From the NCBI GenBank assembly GCA_913055855.1, contig CAJXKW010000005.1, positions 1-52,572 of the forward strand: a DNA stretch of 52,572 bases. The letters run 5' to 3'. The notes beneath the pieces are model-generated. The model worked only from the letters and a program-made list of their open reading frames with translations. It was not told the DNA's origin and did not search any database. Shown piece by piece: positions 1 through 7,770 of the stretch. Position 1 is the first letter of the stretch, and each line of letters starts with the position of its first letter. The translations under genes and the position numbers were made by a program. The stretch is from an uncultured Limimonas sp. (GTDB taxonomy: Bacteria > Pseudomonadota > Alphaproteobacteria > Kiloniellales > Rhodovibrionaceae).

Positions 1-115
1 CGGCCGCGGGCAAGCCGCCGTGGGTTGCCGCATCCAGGCCGTTCAGCCCGGTGCGCCGCTTGCCCACACCGCTTTCCGGCGCGGCCTCAACCTCGGCTGC
101 GGTTCGCCTGGTCAC
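1..115 (-). CDS. KaiC-like RecA-family ATPase, N-terminus only (cut by window edge)
   Basis: The reverse strand reads from a GTG at 115 with no stop to the window edge, giving 38 residues. They include TGLNGLDAATHGGLP, which matches the beginning of KaiC/RadA-type RecA-fold domains (a TG-x-x-G-hydrophobic-D ... GG-hydrophobic-P pattern just before the Walker A loop). The P-loop itself would lie outside the window. The GTG overlaps the stop codon of the upstream GGDEF/EAL gene in a 4-bp GTGA arrangement, which implies translational coupling. KaiC-like ATPases outside cyanobacteria are often linked to signalling proteins, so the pairing is sensible. Family membership rests on this short stretch alone; the full protein cannot be judged here. 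Confidence 0.62.
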   Translation of the reverse strand, partial: MTRRTAAEVEAAPESGVGKRRTGLNGLDAATHGGLPAA

Positions 116-2622
116 GGGTGCGCGGTCAGTGGAAGCGTGCTGTGCGTCTCCAGCAGCCAACGAAAGTCCTCCTCGGCCAACGGCATGCTATAGTGGAAGC
201 CCTGGGCGATCCGGCAGCCCATGGCGATCAGGGCGTCGCGTTCGCGCGGCGTTTCCACCCCTTCGGCGACGACATCGGCGCCCAGCGCGCCGGCGACGCC
301 CACCACGGTCGCGACGATCTCGTGGCTGTACGGGTCCGCCAGCATGTGCTGAACGAAGCCCTTGTCCACCTTGATTTCATCGAAGGGATACTGCTGCAGG
401 TAGAGGAGCGAGCTGTAGCCGGTGCCGAAATCGTCCAGGGACAGCCGAACCCCCATCGCGTGCAGCTCGCGCAGCTCCGTCTGCAGGCGCTGCGAGCATT
501 TCTCGAAGACGTTCTCCGTGATTTCCAGCGTCAGCGCACCCGGGTCCAGGCCGTGGTCGGCGAAGGCCGCGCGCACCCGCTCGGGAAAACCGCCCATGCT
601 GAGCTGCGCGACCGACACGTTGACAGCCACGCGCACGACGGAAAGCCCGGCGTCCTTCCAGGCGCGCAGGCAGCGGCATGCCTCGTCGAGAACCCAGTCG
701 CCGATGGGCCCGATGAGCTGGCTCTGCTCCGCAACCGGCATGAACTCCGCCGGGGAAACCAGCCCGCGTGCCGGATGCACCCAGCGCAGGAGCGCTTCAC
801 AGGCAAGCACCCGGCCGCTGTTCAGGTCCACCTTGGGCTGGTAGTGCAGTTGGAACTCGTTGTTGTTGACGGCCTCGTTTAGCTCGTGTGTGAGCTGAAC
901 GCGCGCGTGCAGCGCACGGTCCAGCTCCGAGGTATACTGCTGCCACGGTCGGCCCGGGTCGTTGCGGCTCTGCGCCATGGCGATCTCGGCCTCGCGCATC
1001 AGGCTTTCCGGCCCGCGCGGCGAACGGCCGATGCGGGTATAGCCGAACTTCGCGCCCATTTCGACGGAGAGCCCGCCCACGTCGAAGGGCCGCGTGAAGA
1101 CCCCGTCGATGCGGTTGCGGCAGGCCGCCGGACCGGCCGCGCGGTCCACCGGCACGAACACGACGAACTTGTCGCCGCCCACACGCCCGACCAGACCGCG
1201 CTCGCCGGCCACTGCCTCGAGCCGGCGGGCCAGCTCGATGAGCACATGATCGCCTGCCGTATAACCGTTCACGTCGTTCAGCTGGGTCAGGTTCGCCACG
1301 TCGAGCATGATCACCATGCTCGCCGGGTGCGCCGTCTCGCCATCGAGGCGTTCGCGCAAGGCTTCGGCGAAGCCGTGGCGCGAGCGCACGCCGGTCAGCC
1401 GGTCCTGGTTCGCTGTACGCGCCAGTTCGCGCTGGGCGAGGACGCGCTCGGTCACGTCGATATGCATCACCACGGCGCGCGCCCGCGGCTCGCCCTCGAT
1501 CGCCGGGTCGACCCGGTTGACCATGAGCCGGAACCAGCGCTCGGTCTGCGGGCCGTGACAGGGATACTCCTGGTCGAAGGTCTGGATCTTGCCGTTCAGG
1601 ACGTCGCGGATCCCCCGCGCCGCAATGCGCGCGTCCGCCGTGTTCGATCCGTCGGCATGATCGCAGACGGTCAAATAGTTGCGGCCCTCGCCGAGGTCGT
1701 TGCCGACGTAGTGGTTCGCCCGGCCGAAGTCGCGCCAGGCGTCGTTGACCTCAAGGACGTTGCCCTCGCCATCGAGCAGGGCGACGTGCGCCGGCAGGGC
1801 GTCGATCAGCGCAGAGCGCGCCGCGGCGTCGGCGCTGCGGATCTCGGCATTGCGCCCGCGTTCCACGACCGCGGCGACCTCGTCCGCCACGATCTGGAAC
1901 ATCGCCTTGTGCATGCCGGTGTAGGCGTAGCGATGCCGGCTGGTGAAGAACAGCACCCCAATGGGGCGGCCTTCCACGTGGAGCGGGCAGGACAAGCTGG
2001 AGCGCCCGCCCTCCAGCACGATGCGGCTGGTCGCGCTGGATTCCGGCTTCTCCGCGAGGTAGGCCTCAAGATCCGAAATGATGCGCGGCTCGTCGCTTTT
2101 GAGCAGGGCTTCCAGCGTACTGCCCGCCAGCGGTTGGACATAGCCGGGGCCGATCTCCGTCGGCCCGAGTTCGGAGCGCACCCAGTGCGCGCACAGATGC
2201 CGGCCGTCGTCGGTGAGGAACGCCAGGGAGAGCCGGTCGAGCGGGATCACCGCCTGGAATGCGTCGAAGATGTGGTCGAGCACCTCGCTCAGGTCGGCGC
2301 CGGCTTTCGCCGCGTGAACGCGCCGGAACAGGTCCTGCAGGCGCGCGTCGCGCGCATCCAGCGCCTTCGTGAGGCGCTCCAGCTCGCGCCCCACCGTGTC
2401 CAGCGGTTCGGCAGCGGCGCGCAACTGGTCCGGGATCTCGCGGTCTTCGCGCAGCGCGCGCAACCACTCCGCGTAGATCTCGTCCCGCGTGGCCAGACTC
2501 GGATCCGCGGGAACGATCGATTGTGCCGTGGTGTTTCTGCCGATGGCCAAGCCGGGACGCTCGCCGTTGCTGCTTTCCGTGTTCGTCGCGCGGCGACCGG
2601 GAGGAGCCACGCGGAAGCGCAC
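112..2622 (-). CDS. GAF-PAS-GGDEF-EAL protein, probable c-di-GMP phosphodiesterase
   Basis: An 836-residue protein with no obvious membrane segment. Order: N-terminal helical region to about 95, GAF-like domain about 95-245, PAS domain about 265-395, GGDEF domain about 400-560, EAL domain about 575-825. The GGDEF signature is GGDKF (482-486), so the catalytic Glu is replaced by Lys and cyclase activity is unlikely. The EAL domain looks intact: EALLRW at 609, a TEN metal-ligand motif, DDFGTGYSSL, a Lys in IKVDK, and AEGVET. It probably hydrolyses cyclic di-GMP, with the GGDEF part possibly regulatory. The start is uncertain: GTG at 2622 has GGGGTAGG just upstream, but GTG five codons in is also possible. 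The stop overlaps a downstream KaiC-like gene. Confidence 0.9.
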   Translation of the reverse strand: MRFRVAPPGRRATNTESSNGERPGLAIGRNTTAQSIVPADPSLATRDEIYAEWLRALREDREIPDQLRAAAEPLDTVGRELERLTKALDARDARLQDLFRRVHAAKAGADLSEVLDHIFDAFQAVIPLDRLSLAFLTDDGRHLCAHWVRSELGPTEIGPGYVQPLAGSTLEALLKSDEPRIISDLEAYLAEKPESSATSRIVLEGGRSSLSCPLHVEGRPIGVLFFTSRHRYAYTGMHKAMFQIVADEVAAVVERGRNAEIRSADAAARSALIDALPAHVALLDGEGNVLEVNDAWRDFGRANHYVGNDLGEGRNYLTVCDHADGSNTADARIAARGIRDVLNGKIQTFDQEYPCHGPQTERWFRLMVNRVDPAIEGEPRARAVVMHIDVTERVLAQRELARTANQDRLTGVRSRHGFAEALRERLDGETAHPASMVIMLDVANLTQLNDVNGYTAGDHVLIELARRLEAVAGERGLVGRVGGDKFVVFVPVDRAAGPAACRNRIDGVFTRPFDVGGLSVEMGAKFGYTRIGRSPRGPESLMREAEIAMAQSRNDPGRPWQQYTSELDRALHARVQLTHELNEAVNNNEFQLHYQPKVDLNSGRVLACEALLRWVHPARGLVSPAEFMPVAEQSQLIGPIGDWVLDEACRCLRAWKDAGLSVVRVAVNVSVAQLSMGGFPERVRAAFADHGLDPGALTLEITENVFEKCSQRLQTELRELHAMGVRLSLDDFGTGYSSLLYLQQYPFDEIKVDKGFVQHMLADPYSHEIVATVVGVAGALGADVVAEGVETPRERDALIAMGCRIAQGFHYSMPLAEEDFRWLLETHSTLPLTAHP

Positions 2623-2710
2623 CCTACCCCGGAAATGGTAACAATCCGGTAATTCTCAATACGAATACGAAGAATGATTCCGCCTTTAGGGAGACCGCAA
2701 AGGGGCGATA

Positions 2711-2782
2711 CGCCGAAAGGACGAAAGTCCTGTGTCGGCGGGGTCGCTGCCGAATCCGGCCCGTCCGGCGTAATCCGGATTC
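2711..2782. other. Nested inverted repeats in the 332-bp spacer before tagH
   Basis: The 2623-2954 spacer has no convincing gene and is less GC-rich than its surroundings. It contains CGCCGA (2711-2716) pairing with TCGGCG (2735-2740), enclosing AGGAC-GAAA-GTCCT (2718-2731), a 5-bp stem capped by a GAAA tetraloop. A second stem pairs GAATCCGG (2752-2759) with CCGGATTC (2775-2782). Two consecutive strong stems suggest a structured leader or small RNA, on either strand. I could not match it to a known riboswitch; the conserved core of the c-di-GMP-I class is not present. Confidence 0.4.
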
Positions 2783-2833
2783 GAGTTCCTCATCGATCAA
2801 AGCCCACGATAATCTCAATTCGGAGCGCGCAAA

Positions 2834-2849
2834 GGGCGGTCACATTGCG
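2834..2849 (+). promoter_or_regulatory. Candidate sigma54 (-24/-12) promoter for the tagH operon
   Basis: GGGCGGTCACATTGCG has GG and GC separated by exactly 10 bases, with GGC at -24 and a full TTGC at -12. The -24 box departs from TGGCAC at several positions, so this is a weak match. It lies about 105 bp before the tagH start. The locus encodes its own sigma54 activator and hcp has a much better site, which makes a second sigma54 promoter plausible but unproven. Confidence 0.35.
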
Positions 2850-2954
2850 TCGTTCGATGGAAGGGAAGCCACACAAAGGCGGATTGCTTCAGCCTTTGCG
2901 GCGGGCATACCCTGACAGGACCGCGACGATGACCGGAAAAGCGGGATCCGTGCC

Positions 2955-4382
2955 GTGTCTCTCGAGTTGACCGTCACCAGCTACCACCGGCTCTCGCCGG
3001 ACATCCAGATCCGGCAGACAGTCGGGGAGGGCCCCTTCACCATCGGGCGGGGTAGCGCCTGCGATTGGGTGCTGGTTGACACGGAGAAGCTGTTGTCCAA
3101 ACACCACGTCACCATCGCGCGTGCCGACGGCGGTTATCGGATCACGGATCACAGTCTCAACGGCGCCTATCTCAACGCCGAATCCGCGCCGATTGGCCGC
3201 GGCGTCAGCCGGCCGCTCCACGATGGCGACCGGATCCGTCTCAGCGACTACGAGATCGCGGTGGCGATCCGCGCCGATGTCGATTCGGATGACGCGTGCG
3301 ACGTGTCCGAAAGCGTGCCGCCCGCGTTCGGGGAAACGCCCGCCCCGGCAGCCGTTCCGGAGGTTCCGCCGGGAAGTTGGTTGGCGAGCGGCGGTGGCCC
3401 GGATTCCGGCTGGCGTGTCGGGCCTGCGGCGCCCGCCGCGCCCGCCCTGCGGGGCGGGGCGCCGTTGCCGCCCAACGCCGCCTTGCTCGACGACGACGAT
3501 GCGGCCGAGCAGGTCGAGCCGGGCGAGATGCCGGCATGGTCGCCGGAAGGGGAGCGCGTTGCGCTGCGTCCCAGCCGGCCGGCGATCCCCGAGGACTGGC
3601 AGGAACAGGAGGGGCATCCGGATTCCGCGCCCGGCCCGGAAGCGGAACCCGCGCCGCCCGCCGGCGCCAGCCCGTTCGCGCCGCCCGGTATGGCCGACGC
3701 GGCGCTGGCCGAGGGTGATGGCGGAACCGTACCGCCCCGGTCCGCGGCCGGTGAAACGCCGGCATCGCCTTCGGCTGGTGCGGAGCCGGCGGCGGAAGGC
3801 GACGGCTATCTCGCGTTCCTGCGCGGGGCGGGGCTCAGCCCGGAAGTGGTCGGCGACGTCGACCGCGAGGCGGCGATGGCGGAGGCGGGCCGGCTGTTCG
3901 CCACCGTGGTCGAAGGCCTGATGGAGGTTCTCGCGACGCGCAGCGAGGTGCGCAATGCGTTCCGGCTGCAACAGACGGTGATCCGGCCGCGCGAGAACAA
4001 CCCGCTGAAGTTTTCCGCCACCACGACAGACGCGCTGCGTGCGCTGATGACCGGGCGCAGCCGCGGCTACATGCCGGCGCGGCAGGCGGTCGAGGAAGCC
4101 GTGGACGACGTGAAGGCGCACCAGATCGCCGTCATGGCGGGGGTTCAGGGCGCGCTCAAGGGGCTCCTGCACCGGTTCGATCCGGAAACGCTGGAACGGC
4201 GCTTCGGCGCCGAACGCGGCGTGCTCGGCCTGGGCTCGCGCAAAGGCCGGGCGTGGGATGAATTCGTCCGCCTTTACGACGAGATCGCCGCGGAAGCGGA
4301 AGACGATTTCCACGCCGTCCTCGGCCGGGAATTCGCCAAGGCCTACGAAAGCTGCGGCCGCAGCCGCCGGTCGGGCGGCTGA
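2955..4382 (+). CDS. tagH: T6SS-associated FHA-domain protein TagH
   Basis: A 475-residue cytoplasmic protein. An N-terminal FHA domain (about 20-100) carries GRGSACDW, SKHH and a LNGAYLN turn, the phosphothreonine-binding pattern. An Ala/Pro/Gly-rich linker spans about 110-280. The C-terminal domain (about 285-470), with LLHRFDPETLERRF, matches the conserved T6SS FHA-protein tail. In characterised systems this protein is phosphorylated by PpkA, reversed by PppA, and promotes T6SS assembly; both partner types occur in this locus. The start is GTG. It is the first gene of a long plus-strand operon and the tssJ start lies 13 bp after its stop. Confidence 0.93.
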   Translation: MSLELTVTSYHRLSPDIQIRQTVGEGPFTIGRGSACDWVLVDTEKLLSKHHVTIARADGGYRITDHSLNGAYLNAESAPIGRGVSRPLHDGDRIRLSDYEIAVAIRADVDSDDACDVSESVPPAFGETPAPAAVPEVPPGSWLASGGGPDSGWRVGPAAPAAPALRGGAPLPPNAALLDDDDAAEQVEPGEMPAWSPEGERVALRPSRPAIPEDWQEQEGHPDSAPGPEAEPAPPAGASPFAPPGMADAALAEGDGGTVPPRSAAGETPASPSAGAEPAAEGDGYLAFLRGAGLSPEVVGDVDREAAMAEAGRLFATVVEGLMEVLATRSEVRNAFRLQQTVIRPRENNPLKFSATTTDALRALMTGRSRGYMPARQAVEEAVDDVKAHQIAVMAGVQGALKGLLHRFDPETLERRFGAERGVLGLGSRKGRAWDEFVRLYDEIAAEAEDDFHAVLGREFAKAYESCGRSRRSGG

Positions 4383-4395
4383 GCGCGAAAAAGGG

Positions 4396-4932
4396 ATGAC
4401 CAAGCCGATGGTTCACGCGCGTACCACCGCGGGCCGGCTCGTGCCTATGGCCGCGCTTGCGCTCATGGGCGCGGTGCTGAGCGGTTGCTTCGGCGCGGCC
4501 AGCGGTGCGGCGGGCTCGCTGATGGACAAGATCCTGGAGCCCGGGCCCACGCGGCTGGCCGCGGACGTGGTTGCCGACGACAACCTCAATCCCGACTACG
4601 GCGGGCGACCGTCGCCGCTGGTGGTACGGCTATACGAGCTCAAAAACACCGTGGCGTTCGAGAATGCCGATTTCTTCGCCCTGTACGAAGGGGATGTGGG
4701 CGCGCTGGAGGCCGATCTGATCAACCGCGAGGAGTTCCAGATCAAGCCCGGCGAGCAGAAGGAAATCGAGCGCAAGCTCGACCCGGAGACGGCGTACCTG
4801 GGCGTGCTCGCCGCCTATCGCGATATCGACAACGCCGTATGGCGCAAGACCCTGCCCATGGAGGCGCATAGCTGGAACGAAGTTAGAATCACCTTCAAGG
4901 CCTCGGAAATCGTGGCCAAGGTCGACGACTGA
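4396..4932 (+). CDS. tssJ: T6SS outer-membrane lipoprotein TssJ
   Basis: A 178-residue lipoprotein. The N-terminus has basic residues, a hydrophobic stretch and the lipobox VLSGC, with Cys31 as the probable lipidation site. The mature part has the TssJ pattern: PLVVRLYELKN, ADFFALYE, then a C-terminal strand ending ITFKASEIV. TssJ anchors the TssL-TssM membrane complex to the outer membrane by binding the periplasmic part of TssM. The ATG at 4396 was chosen because it follows AAAAAGGG and gives a proper signal peptide; an in-frame upstream start would run into tagH. The tssK start follows within about 20 bp. Confidence 0.92.
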   Translation: MTKPMVHARTTAGRLVPMAALALMGAVLSGCFGAASGAAGSLMDKILEPGPTRLAADVVADDNLNPDYGGRPSPLVVRLYELKNTVAFENADFFALYEGDVGALEADLINREEFQIKPGEQKEIERKLDPETAYLGVLAAYRDIDNAVWRKTLPMEAHSWNEVRITFKASEIVAKVDD

Positions 4933-4951
4933 TACAGTGGGTGGCCGCACC

Positions 4952-6283
4952 GTGACGGATTACAGCAAGGTCGTCTGGACCGAGGGCCTGTTTCTTCGGC
5001 CCCAGCACTTCCAGCAGCAGGACCGGCACCACGAGGATCTGGTGCGTGCGAGCACCGCTGGACTCCAACCGCTGCGCTGGGGCCTGTCGCGGCTTGCCCT
5101 GGATACGGACCTGCTCGCCCAGGGGACGCTCGCCGTCACCGAGGCGCGCGGCGTTCTCCCCGACGGGACGCCGTTCGACCTGCCGCGCAGGGGTGATCTG
5201 CCGGCGCCCGTCGCCCCGGATCCGGAAACACGCGACGCACGCGTGCATCTCGCCCTGCCGGTGCCTCAGAGCGGGGTCCCGGAAATGCGGCTGAACGGTG
5301 GCGCCGACGGCATCGTGCGCTACCGGGCGCGCGAGGCCGAGGTGGCCGACAACGCCGATAGCGGCGGCGAGCGCGTGCCGCTGACGCTGGCCGCCCCGGC
5401 GTTCCAGCTCAAGCTCGACGGCGATGACCTTTCGGCCTTTCACGCGGTTCCCATCGCGCGCATCGCGGAGGTGCGCGCGGACCGCCAGATCGAGCTGGAC
5501 CCCGACGAGATCCCGCCCCTGCTCGACATGCGGGCCACGCCCACGATCGGCGGCTTCCTGGACTGGCTCAACGGCCTGCTCAACCAGCGTGCCGCCCGCC
5601 TGGCGGGGCGCGCGACCACCGCCGGCCGGGCGAGCGCCGAGCTGGTCGATCTGCTGCGCCTCCAGGCGATCAATCGGCTCGCGCCGCGCGTGGCGCACAT
5701 GGCGCGCCTGCCCGACGTCCACCCGCTGCATGCCTACGATCTGCTGCTGGAGATCGCCGGCGAGCTGTCGACCTTCACCGAGGCACGCCAGCCCCCGGCC
5801 TTTCCGGCGTACAACCAGGACGACCTGCGCGGCACCTTCGAGCCCGTCTTCGCGACGATCCGGGAGATCTTCAGCAGGGAACCGGAATCGGCGGCGGAAG
5901 AGATTCCGCTGAGCGCGATCAACCGCTACGGCATCTGCCGCGCCCAGATTGCCAACCGCAACCTCCTGGAGACGGCGCGCCTGGTCCTGGTGGTCAGTGC
6001 GGACATGCCCGCCGAGCGCCTGCGCAGCACGTTTCCGGGGCAGGTGGTCGTGGGGCCGGTGGAGCGCATCTCCGAGCTGGTGAACATGGCGCTGCCCGGA
6101 ATCAAGCTGCGTCCGCTGCCGGCGGCGCCGCGGCAGCTCCCGTTCCATGCCGGTGCGACGTACTTCGAACTCGATTCGGGCAGCCCGATCTGGGCGGAAC
6201 TCAAGACCTCGGGCGGCATCGCCTTCCAGATCGGTGGGAGCTATCCGAACATGACCATGGCGCTCTGGGCGGTGCGCGAATAG
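4952..6283 (+). CDS. tssK: T6SS baseplate protein TssK
   Basis: A 443-residue protein beginning MTDYSKVVWTEGLFLRPQHF, the signature N-terminus of TssK. TssK trimers link the baseplate wedge (TssE/F/G) to the cytoplasmic parts of TssL and TssM. The C-terminal region includes SGGIAFQIGGSYPNM, also typical. Length is normal for the family. The GTG at 4952 is preferred over an in-frame GTG at 4937 because it gives the conserved N-terminus and has GGTGG upstream. It sits between tssJ and tssL, a common J-K-L order. Confidence 0.95.
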   Translation: MTDYSKVVWTEGLFLRPQHFQQQDRHHEDLVRASTAGLQPLRWGLSRLALDTDLLAQGTLAVTEARGVLPDGTPFDLPRRGDLPAPVAPDPETRDARVHLALPVPQSGVPEMRLNGGADGIVRYRAREAEVADNADSGGERVPLTLAAPAFQLKLDGDDLSAFHAVPIARIAEVRADRQIELDPDEIPPLLDMRATPTIGGFLDWLNGLLNQRAARLAGRATTAGRASAELVDLLRLQAINRLAPRVAHMARLPDVHPLHAYDLLLEIAGELSTFTEARQPPAFPAYNQDDLRGTFEPVFATIREIFSREPESAAEEIPLSAINRYGICRAQIANRNLLETARLVLVVSADMPAERLRSTFPGQVVVGPVERISELVNMALPGIKLRPLPAAPRQLPFHAGATYFELDSGSPIWAELKTSGGIAFQIGGSYPNMTMALWAVRE

Positions 6284-6310
6284 CGCCCGCACCGACAGAA
6301 GGGCAAGGCG

Positions 6311-7741
6311 ATGGCGGAGGGCGACGACGACCGGACCATCCTGCGGCCGACCCCCGGCGGCCGGCGTGCCGGTGCGGTTGCGCCCGCGGCCAACGGCGCC
6401 GCCGGGCAGTCCCAGGTCCAGACGCCACACGCGGACGCACCGGCGCACCGGGCGCCTGCCGCCGGGGCGGAGCCGGGCACCCACGAGCATCCCGACGCGC
6501 GGCCGGGCGCGGGTCGGGCGGCCGGGGCGCCGGAAATCCGCGATGATTCGCGCAATCCGCTGATCGCCGCCGGGGCGACCCTGCTGACGCTGGCGGCGCA
6601 GTTGCGCAACACGCCGCACCACGACGACGTCGCGGGACTGCGCGAGCGCGCGCTCGCGCAGATCCGGGCCTTTGACGAGCGCGCGCGGGAGGCGGATGTC
6701 GACGCGGACACGGCGAACCTGGCGCGCTACGCCCTGTGCGCACTGCTCGACGAGACGGTGCTGAACACGCCCTGGGGCAGCGAAAGCGTCTGGGCCACCT
6801 CCAGCCTTCTCATCACGCTCTACCGCGAGCGCACTGGCGGCGAGCGGATTTTCCAGCTCATCGACCAGCTCGGCCGGCGTCCGGCGGAAAACCTGGATTC
6901 CCTGGAATTCCTCTTCGTCTGCCTGTGCCTCGGGTTCCAGGGCCGATACGCGGTGCGTCCCAACGGGCAGGCCGAGTTGCAGGAGGTTCGCGAGGGCCTG
7001 CGCCAGACGCTGAAGCGGCACCGGCCGGCACCGGCCGATACCATCTCGCCGCATTGGGAAGGGCTGCGCGACAACCGACCGCGTGTGGCGCGTACGGTGC
7101 CCCTCTGGGTGGCCGGTGCCGCCGCGGGGGCGCTGGTGACGGTGCTTTTCGTCGTGCTGACGATCACGCTGAACCGCGAGTCCGACCGCGCGTTCGCCCG
7201 TCTCGACGACCTCTTGCGCGAGCCCGTGCCGACGGCGGCTGCAGATGGCGAGGGGCAGGCGGCGGCTGACCTGGTCGCCCCGGAAACGGGAACGCGCGGC
7301 GTGTCCGAGGTGGTTGCGGACCTGCGCGAGACCCTGGCCCCCGAAATCCGCGACGGGAAGGTCGAGGTGCTGCGCGCGGGCGGGCAGGCGCGCATCCGGC
7401 TGCGCAACCGCGGGCTCTTCCCTTCGGGTTCGGCGTCGGTCAGCGCTGCGTATGAACCGGTGCTCGCCAAGATCGCCCGAGCCATCGCGGATGCGCCGGG
7501 CCCGATCATGGTGACCGGTCACTCGGACAATGTGCCCATCCGCACGGCGGCGTTCCCGTCAAACTGGCATCTCTCCAACGCCCGCGCTGAAGCGGTGATG
7601 GGCGCCCTTAAGGCCGGGCCGGGTGCGGCCGACCGCTTCGTCGCCGAGGGCCGTAGCGACAGCGTGCCCATTGCCGACAACGCGACCGCGGCGGGCCGGG
7701 CCAAGAACCGCCGGGTGGAGATCAACCTGCGGCCCTGGTAG
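6311..7741 (+). CDS. tssL: T6SS inner-membrane protein TssL with C-terminal OmpA-like domain
   Basis: A 476-residue 'evolved' TssL. An N-terminal tail begins with DDDRTILRPTPGGRR and is Pro/Ala-rich to about 75. The cytoplasmic DotU/IcmH domain spans about 80-245 and includes CALLDETVLNTPWG. One membrane helix lies at about 263-287. A periplasmic OmpA-like peptidoglycan-binding domain (about 335-475) carries GHSDNVPI, NWHLSNARA and KNRRVEINL. TssL forms the membrane complex with TssM and TssJ; the OmpA module should hold it to the cell wall directly, so a separate TagL-type anchor is not needed. ATG follows GAAGGGCAAGGCG. Confidence 0.95.
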   Translation: MAEGDDDRTILRPTPGGRRAGAVAPAANGAAGQSQVQTPHADAPAHRAPAAGAEPGTHEHPDARPGAGRAAGAPEIRDDSRNPLIAAGATLLTLAAQLRNTPHHDDVAGLRERALAQIRAFDERAREADVDADTANLARYALCALLDETVLNTPWGSESVWATSSLLITLYRERTGGERIFQLIDQLGRRPAENLDSLEFLFVCLCLGFQGRYAVRPNGQAELQEVREGLRQTLKRHRPAPADTISPHWEGLRDNRPRVARTVPLWVAGAAAGALVTVLFVVLTITLNRESDRAFARLDDLLREPVPTAAADGEGQAAADLVAPETGTRGVSEVVADLRETLAPEIRDGKVEVLRAGGQARIRLRNRGLFPSGSASVSAAYEPVLAKIARAIADAPGPIMVTGHSDNVPIRTAAFPSNWHLSNARAEAVMGALKAGPGAADRFVAEGRSDSVPIADNATAAGRAKNRRVEINLRPW

Positions 7742-7770
7742 CCGCGCGCCGTTCCGCTGGAGCGCCGGAC

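Noticed and set aside
2711..2782. Cyclic di-GMP riboswitch in the spacer next to the GGDEF-EAL gene
   Set aside because: A GAAA tetraloop hairpin is present, but the conserved core of the c-di-GMP-I class is absent on both strands.
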